Below are positions 49,915 through 57,632 of a DNA stretch of 64,000 bases, in pieces; position 1 is the first letter of the stretch, and every line of letters starts with the position of its first letter. The DNA lies in NCBI GenBank assembly GCA_951812625.1, contig CATOSP010000001.1:473378-537377 (forward strand), given 5' to 3'. Below the pieces are notes generated by a model, which had not been told where the DNA came from, did no database searches, and saw only the letters and a list, made by a program, of their open reading frames with translations. Origin of the DNA: an uncultured Dehalococcoidia bacterium. Lineage in GTDB: Bacteria > Chloroflexota > Dehalococcoidia > Lucifugimonadales > UBA3495. The position numbers and the translations under genes were made by a program.

Positions 49915-50370
49915 TTGGCGGGGTATTTTCTCGACACAAACCTGTTCGTTTTGTTGGTTGTAGGCAGCGTAGGCCGGGACTTGATCTCCAAACACCGACG
50001 TTTGGAACACTACTCGCCCGAAGATTACGACATTCTGTCCGAACTTCTTGAAGACGCCGACCAACTGTTCGTAACCCCCAATACCCTCACTGAGACATCG
50101 AATTTGGTCAGCCAGCATGGAGAGCCTGAGCGGTCCCTTCTGATGAGGGGGTTGCAATACCTCATCCACGAAAGCCAGGAAATCGTAGTTGCCAGTACCG
50201 AGGCTTCATCCAATGCCAAATTTGAAAGGTTGGGTCTGACCGACGCCGCCCTGCTTGAAACCATCACCGCAGACACCCCGTTGCTGACAGTGGATTTCAG
50301 CCTGTACCTGGCAGCCATCGAGTCAGGCGAGGAAAGGGCGGTCAACTTCACCCGGTTTCGGAATCTGTAG
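49915..50370 (+). CDS. PIN-domain nuclease, VapC-like
   Basis: 151 residues from a TTG at 49915 (GAGG at 49903-49906); the track ORF uses an ATG inside the previous gene. Four acidic PIN residues are visible: GYFLDTNLFVLL (Asp), TPNTLTETSNLV (Glu), LGLTDAALLETI (Asp) and LLTVDFSLYLAA (Asp). Predicted metal-dependent RNase, probably a toxin, with the upstream 92-residue protein as partner. The start is uncertain. Confidence 0.8.
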   Translation: MAGYFLDTNLFVLLVVGSVGRDLISKHRRLEHYSPEDYDILSELLEDADQLFVTPNTLTETSNLVSQHGEPERSLLMRGLQYLIHESQEIVVASTEASSNAKFERLGLTDAALLETITADTPLLTVDFSLYLAAIESGEERAVNFTRFRNL

Positions 50371-50572
50371 TCGCCCGTTTGTTTGAGGTGAGGGCCGCCT
50401 CTGCGCCATAACCATTGAACACGCCAGCGAGCGCATGGCGATTCCCGCTTTCTCCTACGAGCAAGTCCCCGCATAGTCCGCACCGGCAACGCAATCTGCT
50501 GGTACAATGGCGCTGCACTGACGGCACCCGTGTGGTTGCCGGACTGCATCCCGGAAGACGAGGAAACACCAA

Positions 50573-50863
50573 ATGCTTCAACCTGTCGAAGTGAAGCCCT
50601 TGCCCGGATACCGGATTTGGATAGAGTACGACGATGGTCAGTGCGGCGAAGTCGATTTGTCGCACCTGGCGGGCGAGGGAGTATTCAAGGCATGGGACGA
50701 GCCGGGGTGTTTCGAGAAAGTGCGTATCACTCCCCACAGGTCCATCGCATGGAACGATGAGATCGAACTTTGCGCCGATGCACTGTACATGGAACTCACT
50801 GGCAAGCCTGTCGAGGAAGTTCTGCCCGGGATGAAGCGTATAGCGCACCGGGCCGATGCCTGA
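50573..50863 (+). CDS. DUF2442 protein
   Basis: 96 residues, GAGGAAA 8 nt before the ATG; TACAAT at about 50505 may be its -10. KPLPGYRIWIEYDDGQCGEV DLSHLAGEGVF and the late IAWNDEIELCADALYMELTG match DUF2442. It overlaps the DUF4160 gene by 8 nt. The DUF4160-DUF2442 pair is widespread and is suspected to be a toxin-antitoxin-like unit; I know no proof. The gap 50371-50572 holds no other gene I can name. Confidence 0.82.
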   Translation: MLQPVEVKPLPGYRIWIEYDDGQCGEVDLSHLAGEGVFKAWDEPGCFEKVRITPHRSIAWNDEIELCADALYMELTGKPVEEVLPGMKRIAHRADA

Positions 50864-51116
50864 ACTGTGCAGGTTCTATGGAATAAGCATCCGCATTTAC
50901 TTTCGTGACCATGGACCGCCTCACTTCCACGTGCTGTACAGTGGAGACGAAGCCCTCATCGATATAACTTTCCTGACCTTGGTGGAAGGCCGGATTCCCC
51001 CACGAGCCCGACGGCTCGTGATGGAATGGGCATCGTTGCACCGGGACGAGCTAATGGCAGCTTGGGAACGGGCGCAGCGCTCCGAACCTCCCGGTCAAAT
51101 CGAGCCGCTGGAGTAG
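50856..51116 (+). CDS. DUF4160 protein
   Basis: 86 residues: MPELCRFYGISIRIYFRDHG PPHFHVLYSGDEALIDI, then RIPPRARRLVMEWASLHRDE LMAAWERA. The DHxPPHFHV motif is diagnostic of DUF4160. Here it follows DUF2442 with an 8-nt overlap. Function unknown; the His-rich motif could hold a metal or be catalytic. Confidence 0.85.
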   Translation: MPELCRFYGISIRIYFRDHGPPHFHVLYSGDEALIDITFLTLVEGRIPPRARRLVMEWASLHRDELMAAWERAQRSEPPGQIEPLE

Positions 51117-51243
51117 GCCCTGCGCCAGATTGCGCTCCACCCACTGACAGAGGAGCGCGGGATGCGAACAATTCACCAGCAGATTCCACGGCCACCCCAA
51201 CCCGTCATTCCCGCGAAAGCGGTAATCCCTCAAACTGTCCTGG

Positions 51244-51456
51244 CTATCTGTTTGGCAATGCTCTCCCGGTGATGAAACCCGCTGCCCCGCCCAGGGCCGC
51301 TTTGACCATCAAGTCAGACAGGTTTACGAGGTGGTTCTGCGCCGGGGTAAGTTGTTCTTCTGTAACCGGCGAAAGCCAGACCAGTACCCCCATGCCCAGA
51401 GCGATGAGGCCAGCCAGGATTACCATGCCGCAGACTGTATTAAAGTGGTCGTTCAC
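51244..51456 (-). CDS. Small membrane protein, phage-type
   Basis: 70 residues, GTG start. Two hydrophobic segments (GMVILAGLIALGMGVLVWLS and VKAALGGAAGFITGRAL) around an acidic PVTEEQLTPAQNHLVNLSDL loop. Small two-helix proteins of this look occur near phage head genes, but function is unknown. Second gene of a minus-strand pair with the 37-residue protein upstream. The gap 51117-51243 shows nothing. Confidence 0.5.
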   Translation of the reverse strand: MNDHFNTVCGMVILAGLIALGMGVLVWLSPVTEEQLTPAQNHLVNLSDLMVKAALGGAAGFITGRALPNR

Positions 51457-51483
51457 AATCCAATGGTCCCGGGCTGGTCTGTC

Positions 51484-51597
51484 CTAGCTCTTAACGCGGG
51501 GCCAGAAGGAGTACATTAACCCCCCAACGCCTGCCAAAACCAAGATAGCCCCGGTGGACACCAGTATCATCCCCAGAATCGGAGCATAAGATTCCAT
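51484..51597 (-). CDS. 37-residue single-helix membrane protein
   Basis: Too short for the ORF track. ATG 51597 has AGGAGGAGGT 6 nt before it, an excellent ribosome site. MESYAPILGMILVSTGAILV LAGVGGLMYSFWPRVKS: one membrane helix and a basic tail. It precedes the 70-residue membrane protein by 27 nt. Function unknown; perhaps a phage-derived membrane peptide. Confidence 0.6.
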   Translation of the reverse strand: MESYAPILGMILVSTGAILVLAGVGGLMYSFWPRVKS

Positions 51598-51772
51598 TGC
51601 CTACCTCCTCCTGACCATCCAACACTTACCAGGAGTCGAAGTATCCTACTCCCTCAAACTTACCACCCGCACCTGCCCAATGACAACGCCGTAGTGTCAG
51701 CGGTCTGCACCGCAGCTGGATGGCCACAGACCAACTGCGGCCCGAGTTTCCCGCGCCACTGACATTTGCTCG

Positions 51773-51802
51773 TTGACAGGGCTGAGAGCGCTTCTGTAAC
51801 CT
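51773..51802 (+). promoter_or_regulatory. Candidate promoter for the leader transcript of the phage head genes
   Basis: TTGACA (51773-51778), 18-nt spacer, TAACCT (51797-51802). The -35 is a perfect consensus; the -10 is weak. It is the only good -35 in the gap 51598-51952. Confidence 0.45.
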
Positions 51803-51808
51803 GACCTC

Positions 51809-51895
51809 ACTGGAATTGGAGTTGTGACGGGCAAGACCGCCCGCACCTTCCATGACATTGAGGGGACGCACCCCGGCAAGGGTGCGTCCTTTTTT
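51809..51895 (+). ncRNA. Candidate short transcript ending in a strong terminator (small RNA or attenuated leader)
   Basis: From the candidate promoter a transcript of about 87 nt would end at the hairpin GGACGCACCC/GGGTGCGTCC followed by six T (51864-51895). A smaller GGGC/GCCC hairpin lies before it. The next gene on this strand starts at 51953, past the terminator, so this is either a free small RNA or a leader whose terminator must be read through to express the head genes. Confidence 0.45.
51864..51895 (+). terminator. Intrinsic terminator upstream of the prohead protease gene
   Basis: Perfect 10-bp stem GGACGCACCC - cggcaa - GGGTGCGTCC followed by TTTTTT. The ORF track runs the protease frame through it, which supports the later TTG start at 51953. 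Confidence 0.9.
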
Positions 51896-51952
51896 AATTG
51901 GGGCCTTCCCCGGTATGAAACGGACTGCCCGGCGCATTACAGGAGGTGGCGA

Positions 51953-52699
51953 TTGAATACACCCGTGAACACACCCGGCAACATGACTTGGCAGCGGGAG
52001 CGGCTGCTGGAAGCCCTGGACGCCTATACACGCGGCCTGGTCGACGCGCCCCTGCTGCGGAAGCGCACCGAGTCCCAGGCTCCCGGCGCAGGACCGGACC
52101 AGGCCTCCGGCCCGGTCCTCGATACCGTGGAGCGGATGACCTTTGCCATCTCCACCGAGGATGTGGACCGGCACGGCGACGTGCTCACCGCCAGCGGATG
52201 GAGGCTGGAGTCGTACCTGCAAAACCCCGTGTTCCTGTGGGCCCACGACTACGCCCGCCCCGTCATCGGGCGCGCCGCCCATGTCTGGAAGGGGGCGCGG
52301 GAACTGCTGGCGGAAATGGACTGGGCCCCCACCGAGTTCGCGCAGGAGGTGGCCATGCTCTACCGCTCCGGCTACCAGCGGGGCGTGTCCGTGGGGTTCA
52401 AGCCGGTCCGCTACGAGGAGCGGCGCGATGCCAGGACCGGTGCGTTCCTGGGCATCCGGTTCCTGGAGCAGGAGCTTCTGGAGGTCAGCGCAGTTCCCGT
52501 CCCGGCCAACGCCAGCGCCCTGCGCCGCGCCCTGGACGAAGCGCAACTCGCCGCGCCAAGGGTCGCGGAGTACCTGCGGAGCAGCGGAGTTACCGACTGG
52601 CCGGGTCCCACTGGGACTGAAGCGGCCGGGGCACCCTTGCCCGAACTGGCCCGGATCGTGGCCGCCATCCGGGAGGCACACCCCGGCGCAACTCACTGA
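51953..52699 (+). CDS. HK97-type prohead protease
   Basis: 248 residues from TTG 51953, fixed by AGGAGGT at 51941-51947. MTFAISTEDVDRHGDVLTAS GW, LQNPVFLWAHDYARPVIGRA, SGYQRGVSVGFKPVRYEE and LLEVSAVPVPANASAL match the peptidase U35/S78 family; His of WAHD and Ser of GVSVGF would be catalytic. It trims the scaffold part of the capsid protein. A pair with the capsid gene downstream. No portal or terminase gene lies upstream, as would be normal. Confidence 0.9.
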   Translation: MNTPVNTPGNMTWQRERLLEALDAYTRGLVDAPLLRKRTESQAPGAGPDQASGPVLDTVERMTFAISTEDVDRHGDVLTASGWRLESYLQNPVFLWAHDYARPVIGRAAHVWKGARELLAEMDWAPTEFAQEVAMLYRSGYQRGVSVGFKPVRYEERRDARTGAFLGIRFLEQELLEVSAVPVPANASALRRALDEAQLAAPRVAEYLRSSGVTDWPGPTGTEAAGAPLPELARIVAAIREAHPGATH

Positions 52700-52738
52700 C
52701 CACTGACTACCGGCAACCACGAAGATAAGGAGAACGAC

Positions 52739-54070
52739 ATGACCATCACCACCCAGGATATGGAGACCATCAAGCGGGAAATCGGCTCGATCCGGGAATA
52801 CTACCAGTCGCACATGGACGCCGAGATTCCTCCCCTCAAGGAAGAGGTGGCGCGTATTTCGTCCCAGCTTTCCCAGGCGCAGGACTCTTGGCGGGCCGGG
52901 GAAAAGCGGGCCATCCTGTCCAAGTTCGCCGGGGCAGACCGGCCCCGCGCCCTTCACGGCAAGTACGCCGGGCTGGACATGCTAGACCTGGCCTGCGTCC
53001 GCAGCCTGCTCGCCGCGCAGTTCCGCGATCCATCGGGGGTGAACCCCCGGATGCTGGAGGAGTGGCAGACCAACGTCAAGGCGGCGATGGACTCCACCAC
53101 CGCCGGGACCGGCGACGAGCTGGTGGACACCCAGGAGGCCCGCGCCCTGTGGGACGACGTGAACCTGGAGACCGCCGTCGCACCCCTGTTCAACACCATC
53201 CAGATGCCCAGCAACCCATTCCAGATACCCCTGCAGATGGGTGATGTGAACTGGTACCCGGGAACCGAAAACTCCGCAGTCACCAGCACCGCCCTATCCA
53301 CGGCGCGGCAGACCCTCACGGCCCACGAGTTGGTGGCCGAGGTGCCCTGGTCCTACGACCTGGACGAGGATGCGGTCATCGCCATGATGGAGGAACTGCG
53401 CCGGGGACTCCTGCGGAACGCGCGGGAGGTAATCGACGACGTGCTCCTGAACGCCGACACCACCACGACCAACAACATCAATGCCGACGGCGCGGCCATC
53501 ACCGCCAGCACTGCGGGCAAGGGCCACTGGCTGCTGGGGTTCGACGGCCTGCTCCACCTGCCCCTGGTGGACAACACCGGCCAGGCCAGCAACCACAACG
53601 GCGCGGTCTCCGAGGCCATGTTCAACGGCGTACGCGGGCAGCTGGGCAAGTACGGGGTGCGCCCCTCGGAGCTGGCCTACATCTGCGATGTGAACACCTT
53701 CATCAAGTCCCTGACCGTGGACAGCTTCCGCACCCTGGACAAGTTCGGCCCCCAGGCCACGGTGCTCACCGGCCAGCTTGGCGCGGTTGAGGGGATCCCG
53801 GTGATCGTGTCGGAGCTGATGAAGCTGGCCGACGCCGACGGCAAGGTAACCGGCGCGGGCAACACCACCAACACCGGCAGGCTCCTCATCGTCAACCGGA
53901 CCCAGTGGCGCGTGGGGTTCAAGCGGGAGTTGAACATCGAGACGGTGCGGGACGCCCAGAAGCGGCAGAACATCATGGTGGTGAGCTTCCGCATCGGTCT
54001 CCAGGAGGGCAGCGGTACCCGTTCCACCGCCACTCACACCGCCCTCAAGTACAACATTACCGGCGTCTAG
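52739..54070 (+). CDS. Phage major capsid protein, HK97 fold
   Basis: 443 residues, AAGGAGAA before the ATG. N-terminal coiled-coil scaffold or delta domain (about 1-90; MDAEIPPLKEEVARISSQLS QAQ), then the capsid fold: AMDSTTAGTGDELVDTQEAR, AVAPLFNTIQMPSNPFQIPL and a C-terminal RTQWRVGFKRELNIETVRDA QKR. Matches the phage_cap_HK97 family. Would self-assemble after cleavage by the protease upstream. No frame damage, so the product is probably made or recently was. Confidence 0.92.
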   Translation: MTITTQDMETIKREIGSIREYYQSHMDAEIPPLKEEVARISSQLSQAQDSWRAGEKRAILSKFAGADRPRALHGKYAGLDMLDLACVRSLLAAQFRDPSGVNPRMLEEWQTNVKAAMDSTTAGTGDELVDTQEARALWDDVNLETAVAPLFNTIQMPSNPFQIPLQMGDVNWYPGTENSAVTSTALSTARQTLTAHELVAEVPWSYDLDEDAVIAMMEELRRGLLRNAREVIDDVLLNADTTTTNNINADGAAITASTAGKGHWLLGFDGLLHLPLVDNTGQASNHNGAVSEAMFNGVRGQLGKYGVRPSELAYICDVNTFIKSLTVDSFRTLDKFGPQATVLTGQLGAVEGIPVIVSELMKLADADGKVTGAGNTTNTGRLLIVNRTQWRVGFKRELNIETVRDAQKRQNIMVVSFRIGLQEGSGTRSTATHTALKYNITGV

Positions 54071-54169
54071 GGGCACAGAAATACCCATCAACTCGACCCT
54101 GGCACTCCGGCCAGACAGGTAGCAACCAACCACCCGGATACCCGGGAAATTTCGAAAAGGAGAGCAAAC

Positions 54170-54661
54170 ATGACAACCATCAGCCAGTCTGATCCGACCT
54201 CTGAGGCGGTGAAAAAGATGGTGCCGCCTCCGCAACCGGGAGTTTCCTACGTGATGCGCCGGTGCATCGTAACCGAGTTGGCCCCGGCCAAGTCCGGGGA
54301 AAGCGCCTTCGTCGTCCAGAACCCGGAGCTGGTCGACTGCATCATCACCAACGTGACGGTGGACATCACCACCGCTGCGGACGCGGCCAAGGCGGCGCTG
54401 GACATAGACGTGGTCAGCGCCCCCGACTCCAGGGGGAACGGCATTATCGACGGTCTCTCCCTGGCCACAACGGGCACCTTCGACCGCTGTGCCGTCGCTG
54501 CCGGGAAAGCCGGGGGCAACCCCGTGAGCCACCCGGTGAGCAATCCCGTGAGATGGGACCGGCGGGACGGGGAAAACGACTTCATCACCGGCACGGTCAT
54601 GTCGGCCAACGCGCTCAACCTCGCCGGGCTGGTGGTCATCGAGTTCATTCCCCTGGGCTAG
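54170..54661 (+). CDS. Hypothetical phage structural protein
   Basis: 163 residues, AAAGGAGAG before the ATG. CIVTELAPAKSGESAFVVQN, ITNVTVDITTAADAAKAALD and VMSANALNLAGLVVIEFIPL suggest a beta-rich protein with a tail-like repeat of valines. In this position, directly after the capsid gene, phages often encode a head decoration protein; that is inference from position and size. Confidence 0.6.
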   Translation: MTTISQSDPTSEAVKKMVPPPQPGVSYVMRRCIVTELAPAKSGESAFVVQNPELVDCIITNVTVDITTAADAAKAALDIDVVSAPDSRGNGIIDGLSLATTGTFDRCAVAAGKAGGNPVSHPVSNPVRWDRRDGENDFITGTVMSANALNLAGLVVIEFIPLG

Positions 54662-54670
54662 AAGGCGAAT

Positions 54671-54693
54671 AGCCCCCTTGGGCAAAGGGGGCT
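54671..54693. repeat. Perfect AGCCCCCTT/AAGGGGGCT hairpin
   Basis: 9-bp stem with loop gggca just after the 54170 gene, followed by ggggggatttt. It may act as a weak terminator. Same type as at 13221 and 44330. Confidence 0.5.
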
Positions 54694-54749
54694 GGGGGGA
54701 TTTTCGAGCATGGCCACCGCCTGATCAGAACGGAAGCAGGAGGCACACC

Positions 54750-54959
54750 ATTATCACCAGGCTCAAGGAACTGGCCGCCGTGACCCGCCGGGACAGGACT
54801 CCCGGCGCGGGGACGGTGGTGCCCATCGTGGGTATCCTGGCCATCGCCGCGGTGGAGGGATATGCCCTGAACCAGGGCATCAACGGTACGGCGTTGACCG
54901 CTGCGCTCACCGCCATCGCGGCCCTGGGCGGCGCGGGCATCGGGAGGCTGCTGAAATGA
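54750..54959 (+). CDS. Small membrane protein of the phage module, apparent ATT start
   Basis: 69 residues: ITRLKELAAVTRRDRTPGAG, then VVPIVGILAIAAVEGYALNQ, GTALTAALTAIAALGGAGIG RLLK. AGGAGG at 54738-54743 lies 6 nt before an ATT, with no ATG, GTG or TTG in frame nearby; the ORF-track start is upstream of this ribosome site. Two hydrophobic segments; size would suit a holin, but other roles are possible. Overlaps the next gene (ATGA). Confidence 0.55.
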   Translation: MITRLKELAAVTRRDRTPGAGTVVPIVGILAIAAVEGYALNQGINGTALTAALTAIAALGGAGIGRLLK

Positions 54960-55369
54960 CCAGCGTCCGGTCGCGGCGGGCACACGCCCGCCGCCGTCCC
55001 TACGACGTGCTGTTCAACGCCCACGACACCAGCACGTCCACCCTCCGGGAGACCATCGCCCGGCCCGCCAGGGGGAAGCGCATCCGGGTATTGCGGGTGC
55101 GGGCGGTGCAGGAGACCTCCGAGGGCCGCTTCCTCTACGAAGTCTACTTCGGCGGGGGAGCGAACATCGACGCCGACCCGGAGAAGGCCGTGGATACCCT
55201 GGATATCCCGGAAGCGGGAGAGGCGTCCACCCGTACTTTCCCACGGGACGAAGGCCCCCGGGGGCTGCGGGACGAGGTCCTGAGCGGACGGTGGGCGGCA
55301 CAGCCGGGCTCCAACGCCGTGCCCACCGGCGTCCACAAGATCATCGTCGAGTACACGGAGGAAAGCTGA
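54956..55369 (+). CDS. Hypothetical phage module protein, tandem paralogue 1
   Basis: 137 residues; start overlaps the previous stop. TIARPARGKRIRVLRVRAVQ, GRFLYEVYFGGGANI, TRTFPRDEGPRGLRDEVLSG RW and HKIIVEYTEES. Clearly homologous to the next gene, so a tandem duplication. Beta-rich; function unknown. Such proteins between capsid and connector could be decoration or minor head proteins. Confidence 0.6.
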   Translation: MTSVRSRRAHARRRPYDVLFNAHDTSTSTLRETIARPARGKRIRVLRVRAVQETSEGRFLYEVYFGGGANIDADPEKAVDTLDIPEAGEASTRTFPRDEGPRGLRDEVLSGRWAAQPGSNAVPTGVHKIIVEYTEES

Positions 55370-55433
55370 TGACATCGTGGGACGGATCCCAAACGACATC
55401 CCTTGGCTGGCACAACAGTATAGGGGGCATTCT

Positions 55434-55808
55434 ATGACCGTCCGCAGGCGCCCCTACGTGCTGAAGGTGCGGGAGGTCAACTCCGCCGCCAACACCCGGC
55501 GTCAGACGCTGCTCACGCCGACCAAGGGCTACCGCATCCGGCTGGTGCGCGTCCGGGTGTTGCAGCCGGAGCGGGAGGGACGCCGCCTGTGGGAGCTCTA
55601 CTTCGGCAGCGCTCCGAACATCGTCACCGATCTGAAAAAGGGCATCGACATCCTGGCCGTGCCCAATGGCGGGTCGGACTCCACCCGCACCTATCCGAGG
55701 AACGAGGGGCCGCGCGGCCTGCGGGACGAACCTCTGAGCGGACGCTGGCGCGGCGTCGCCCCCTCGATCCCGCACCGCATCATCATTGAATACAGCGAGG
55801 AACCGTAG
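55434..55808 (+). CDS. Hypothetical phage module protein, tandem paralogue 2
   Basis: 124 residues from ATG 55434 (AGGGGG upstream; the track uses GTG 55377). TLLTPTKGYRIRLVRVRVLQ, RRLWELYFGSAPNI, TRTYPRNEGPRGLRDEPLSG RW, HRIIIEYSEEP parallel paralogue 1 segment by segment. Stop is 2 nt before the connector gene. Confidence 0.6.
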   Translation: MTVRRRPYVLKVREVNSAANTRRQTLLTPTKGYRIRLVRVRVLQPEREGRRLWELYFGSAPNIVTDLKKGIDILAVPNGGSDSTRTYPRNEGPRGLRDEPLSGRWRGVAPSIPHRIIIEYSEEP

Positions 55809-55810
55809 CC

Positions 55811-56635
55811 ATGGGCCGAGAGGCATACCGCTCCCTGTACGGGGACTTGACCAAACTGAAGGACGATACCCTGCTGAAGGACCCGGCGGCGGGCACGGCG
55901 GACGACGACGAGCTTTTCCAGTTGCTTCTGGCCATGTCGGACTGGACGGACCACCACTGCAACCGCCACTTCTACCCCCTGACCCGCACCATCCGTCTGG
56001 ACGGCTCGGGGTCGTCGCGGCTGATGCTGCCGGACCTGGTGTCGCTGGACCACGTTAAGGAGGACACGGCGGGGGACGGCAGCTTCGGGGAGACCTGGGC
56101 CGCCACCGACTACCTGCTGGAACCCTACAACGCCGCGCCGGAGCAGCACTGGGGATTGCCCCACACGGCGGTGCGGGCGCGCAGCGGCGGGACAAAAAGC
56201 GGGTTCAGCGCCGGGGAGCAGCGGTTCGAGCTTTCCGGGGTCTGGGGGTACCGGCAGTTCAGGGAGCACAGCGGAGCGGCGCTGAACGGCGCGGTGGGGT
56301 CTTCGGACATCCGGACGCTGACCGTCACCGCCGGGGCGCAGTTTCACGTTGGGCAGACGGTCATGGTGGGCCGGGAGCAGATGCTTGTCACCGCCATCAC
56401 CGACGATGTGCTGTCGGTGTCCCGTGGTCTGAACGGCACCGCGAGGGCGTCCCACGCCGACAGGGCGGTGGTGTACATCCTGCGCTGGCCCGCGTCGGTG
56501 GAGCGGGCGACGCTGATCCAGGCGGCCCGCATCTGGACCCGCGCCGCCGACTTCGAGCCCTTCTACGTAGACTCGGAGCTGGATACGGACGTGCGCCTGC
56601 TCCTGGAGCCCTACCGCAAGCTCGCCGGGGGTTAG
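55811..56635 (+). CDS. Phage gp6-like head-tail connector protein
   Basis: 274 residues. MSDWTDHHCNRHFYPLTRTI, LDGSGSSRLMLPDLVSLDHV, a beta insertion (FELSGVWGYRQFREHSGAAL, LTVTAGAQFHVGQTVMVGRE) and C-terminal helices ERATLIQAARIWTRAADFEP. This layout fits gp6-like connector proteins that join portal and tail. The last 115 bp are repeated at 57518-57632. No later tail genes follow, so the module stops here. Confidence 0.78.
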   Translation: MGREAYRSLYGDLTKLKDDTLLKDPAAGTADDDELFQLLLAMSDWTDHHCNRHFYPLTRTIRLDGSGSSRLMLPDLVSLDHVKEDTAGDGSFGETWAATDYLLEPYNAAPEQHWGLPHTAVRARSGGTKSGFSAGEQRFELSGVWGYRQFREHSGAALNGAVGSSDIRTLTVTAGAQFHVGQTVMVGREQMLVTAITDDVLSVSRGLNGTARASHADRAVVYILRWPASVERATLIQAARIWTRAADFEPFYVDSELDTDVRLLLEPYRKLAGG

Positions 56636-56679
56636 GGGGCGGGGGGAGAGGCTACTCGGGGGGCCGGTGCCGGAGATTA

Positions 56680-57390
56680 TCAGGTTCCCTGGCGGCGCTC
56701 CAGTTCTGCCTCGAGTTCGCGTATTCGGGCCTCGGCGGCCTGGGCGCGGGCCTCGGCTGCGACCCGGGCGTCATACTCTTCATCGAAGGTCAGTAAGTAA
56801 CTCCCGGTTGCCGGGTCCCACCACCTCAGACTCCCGTTTTCCCAGCACAGGTCCAGGTTTAGAACGTCGCTGTGTCCGTGGAAGTGGTCCGGGCCCATCC
56901 CCAGTATCTCGACGGGTTGGTACGTCCCCTCAACCAGCCGGTCGCCGCCCAGGGGTGCGCCGTGGTAGCGGCCACCCGATGGGTCAAACCGCCAGTATTC
57001 GGGGATACCGAAGGCGGCGTAGTCGATTCGCTTCCCAGTGTAATCTTCCAGTCCCGTGGTCGGAGAGGCTACTTCCAGCACGAAATCCGGAGGCTTGCCC
57101 TGGTCCCGGATCGAGTATCCGTTCTGATCGACCGCCAGCGGGAAGTCCGCATTGAAGGCGATGAGCAGGTCCGGGATACGGTGGCCTTCCCGCTGCCCAG
57201 GGGACCTTCGCACCGGGATTTCGCTTAGGACGATAATGGCGTCACCAACTCCGAAGTGGCGGCGAAGGGCTGCCTGGTGGGCTGGTGTGTCCAGGTGTAG
57301 GGAGTTCTGCATATCGTCCCTGGGCGGGAAGACGGGAAACTTCTCGAGTCTACCGGCGTCCGTGGTCTGCCGGGTCAGCTTGCTGGTCAT
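56680..57390 (-). CDS. Uma2-family (DUF820) putative endonuclease inside a direct repeat
   Basis: 236 residues from ATG 57390 (GAGG 7 nt upstream; TATAAT on the minus strand about 35 nt further). PDLLIAFNADFPLAVDQNGY, KPPDFVLEVASPTTGLEDYT, KRIDYAAFGIPEYWRFDPSG, plus a C-terminal coiled coil. Very similar in leader and N-terminus to the gene at 20512, so probably a recent relative. Lies opposite to the phage genes and between two copies of the connector gene 3' end. Confidence 0.87.
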   Translation of the reverse strand: MTSKLTRQTTDAGRLEKFPVFPPRDDMQNSLHLDTPAHQAALRRHFGVGDAIIVLSEIPVRRSPGQREGHRIPDLLIAFNADFPLAVDQNGYSIRDQGKPPDFVLEVASPTTGLEDYTGKRIDYAAFGIPEYWRFDPSGGRYHGAPLGGDRLVEGTYQPVEILGMGPDHFHGHSDVLNLDLCWENGSLRWWDPATGSYLLTFDEEYDARVAAEARAQAAEARIRELEAELERRQGT

Positions 57391-57517
57391 GGTGGTCCTC
57401 ATGTGCCGGCTGGGGCGGGAAGCGCTGTTGCCATTATAGGGCACCGGCGCGCCGTGATGAGCGTTCAGGAACGGGTTGCCAGACGGATGAGGCGGTGGGC
57501 CTGATGTGGCTTCGGGA

Positions 57518-57632
57518 GGCGGCCCGCATCTGTACCCGCGCCGCCGACTTCGAGCCCTTCTACGTAGACTCGGAGCTTGACACGGACGTGCGCCACCTGC
57601 TGGAACCCTACCGCAAGCTCGCCGGGGGTTAG
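57518..57632 (+). pseudogene. Duplicated 3' end of the connector gene
   Basis: 115 bp matching 56521-56635 with about seven mismatches and ending at the same stop. The match resumes at GAGAGGCTACTCGGGGGG (56646-56663 and 57657-57674) after a small length difference. Encodes TRAADFEPFYVDSELDTDV. No proper start. The segment between (about 56664-57517) is the Uma2 cargo. Confidence 0.92.

Noticed and set aside
50371-50572. Minus-strand CRCGLCGDLLVGESGNRH-like frame suggesting a zinc-ribbon or transposase tail
   Set aside because: Only a short stretch with cysteines; no consistent family match and no start.
51824-51952. N-terminal extension of the prohead protease in the ORF track
   Set aside because: It passes through a perfect intrinsic terminator, and a strong AGGAGGT points to the TTG at 51953.
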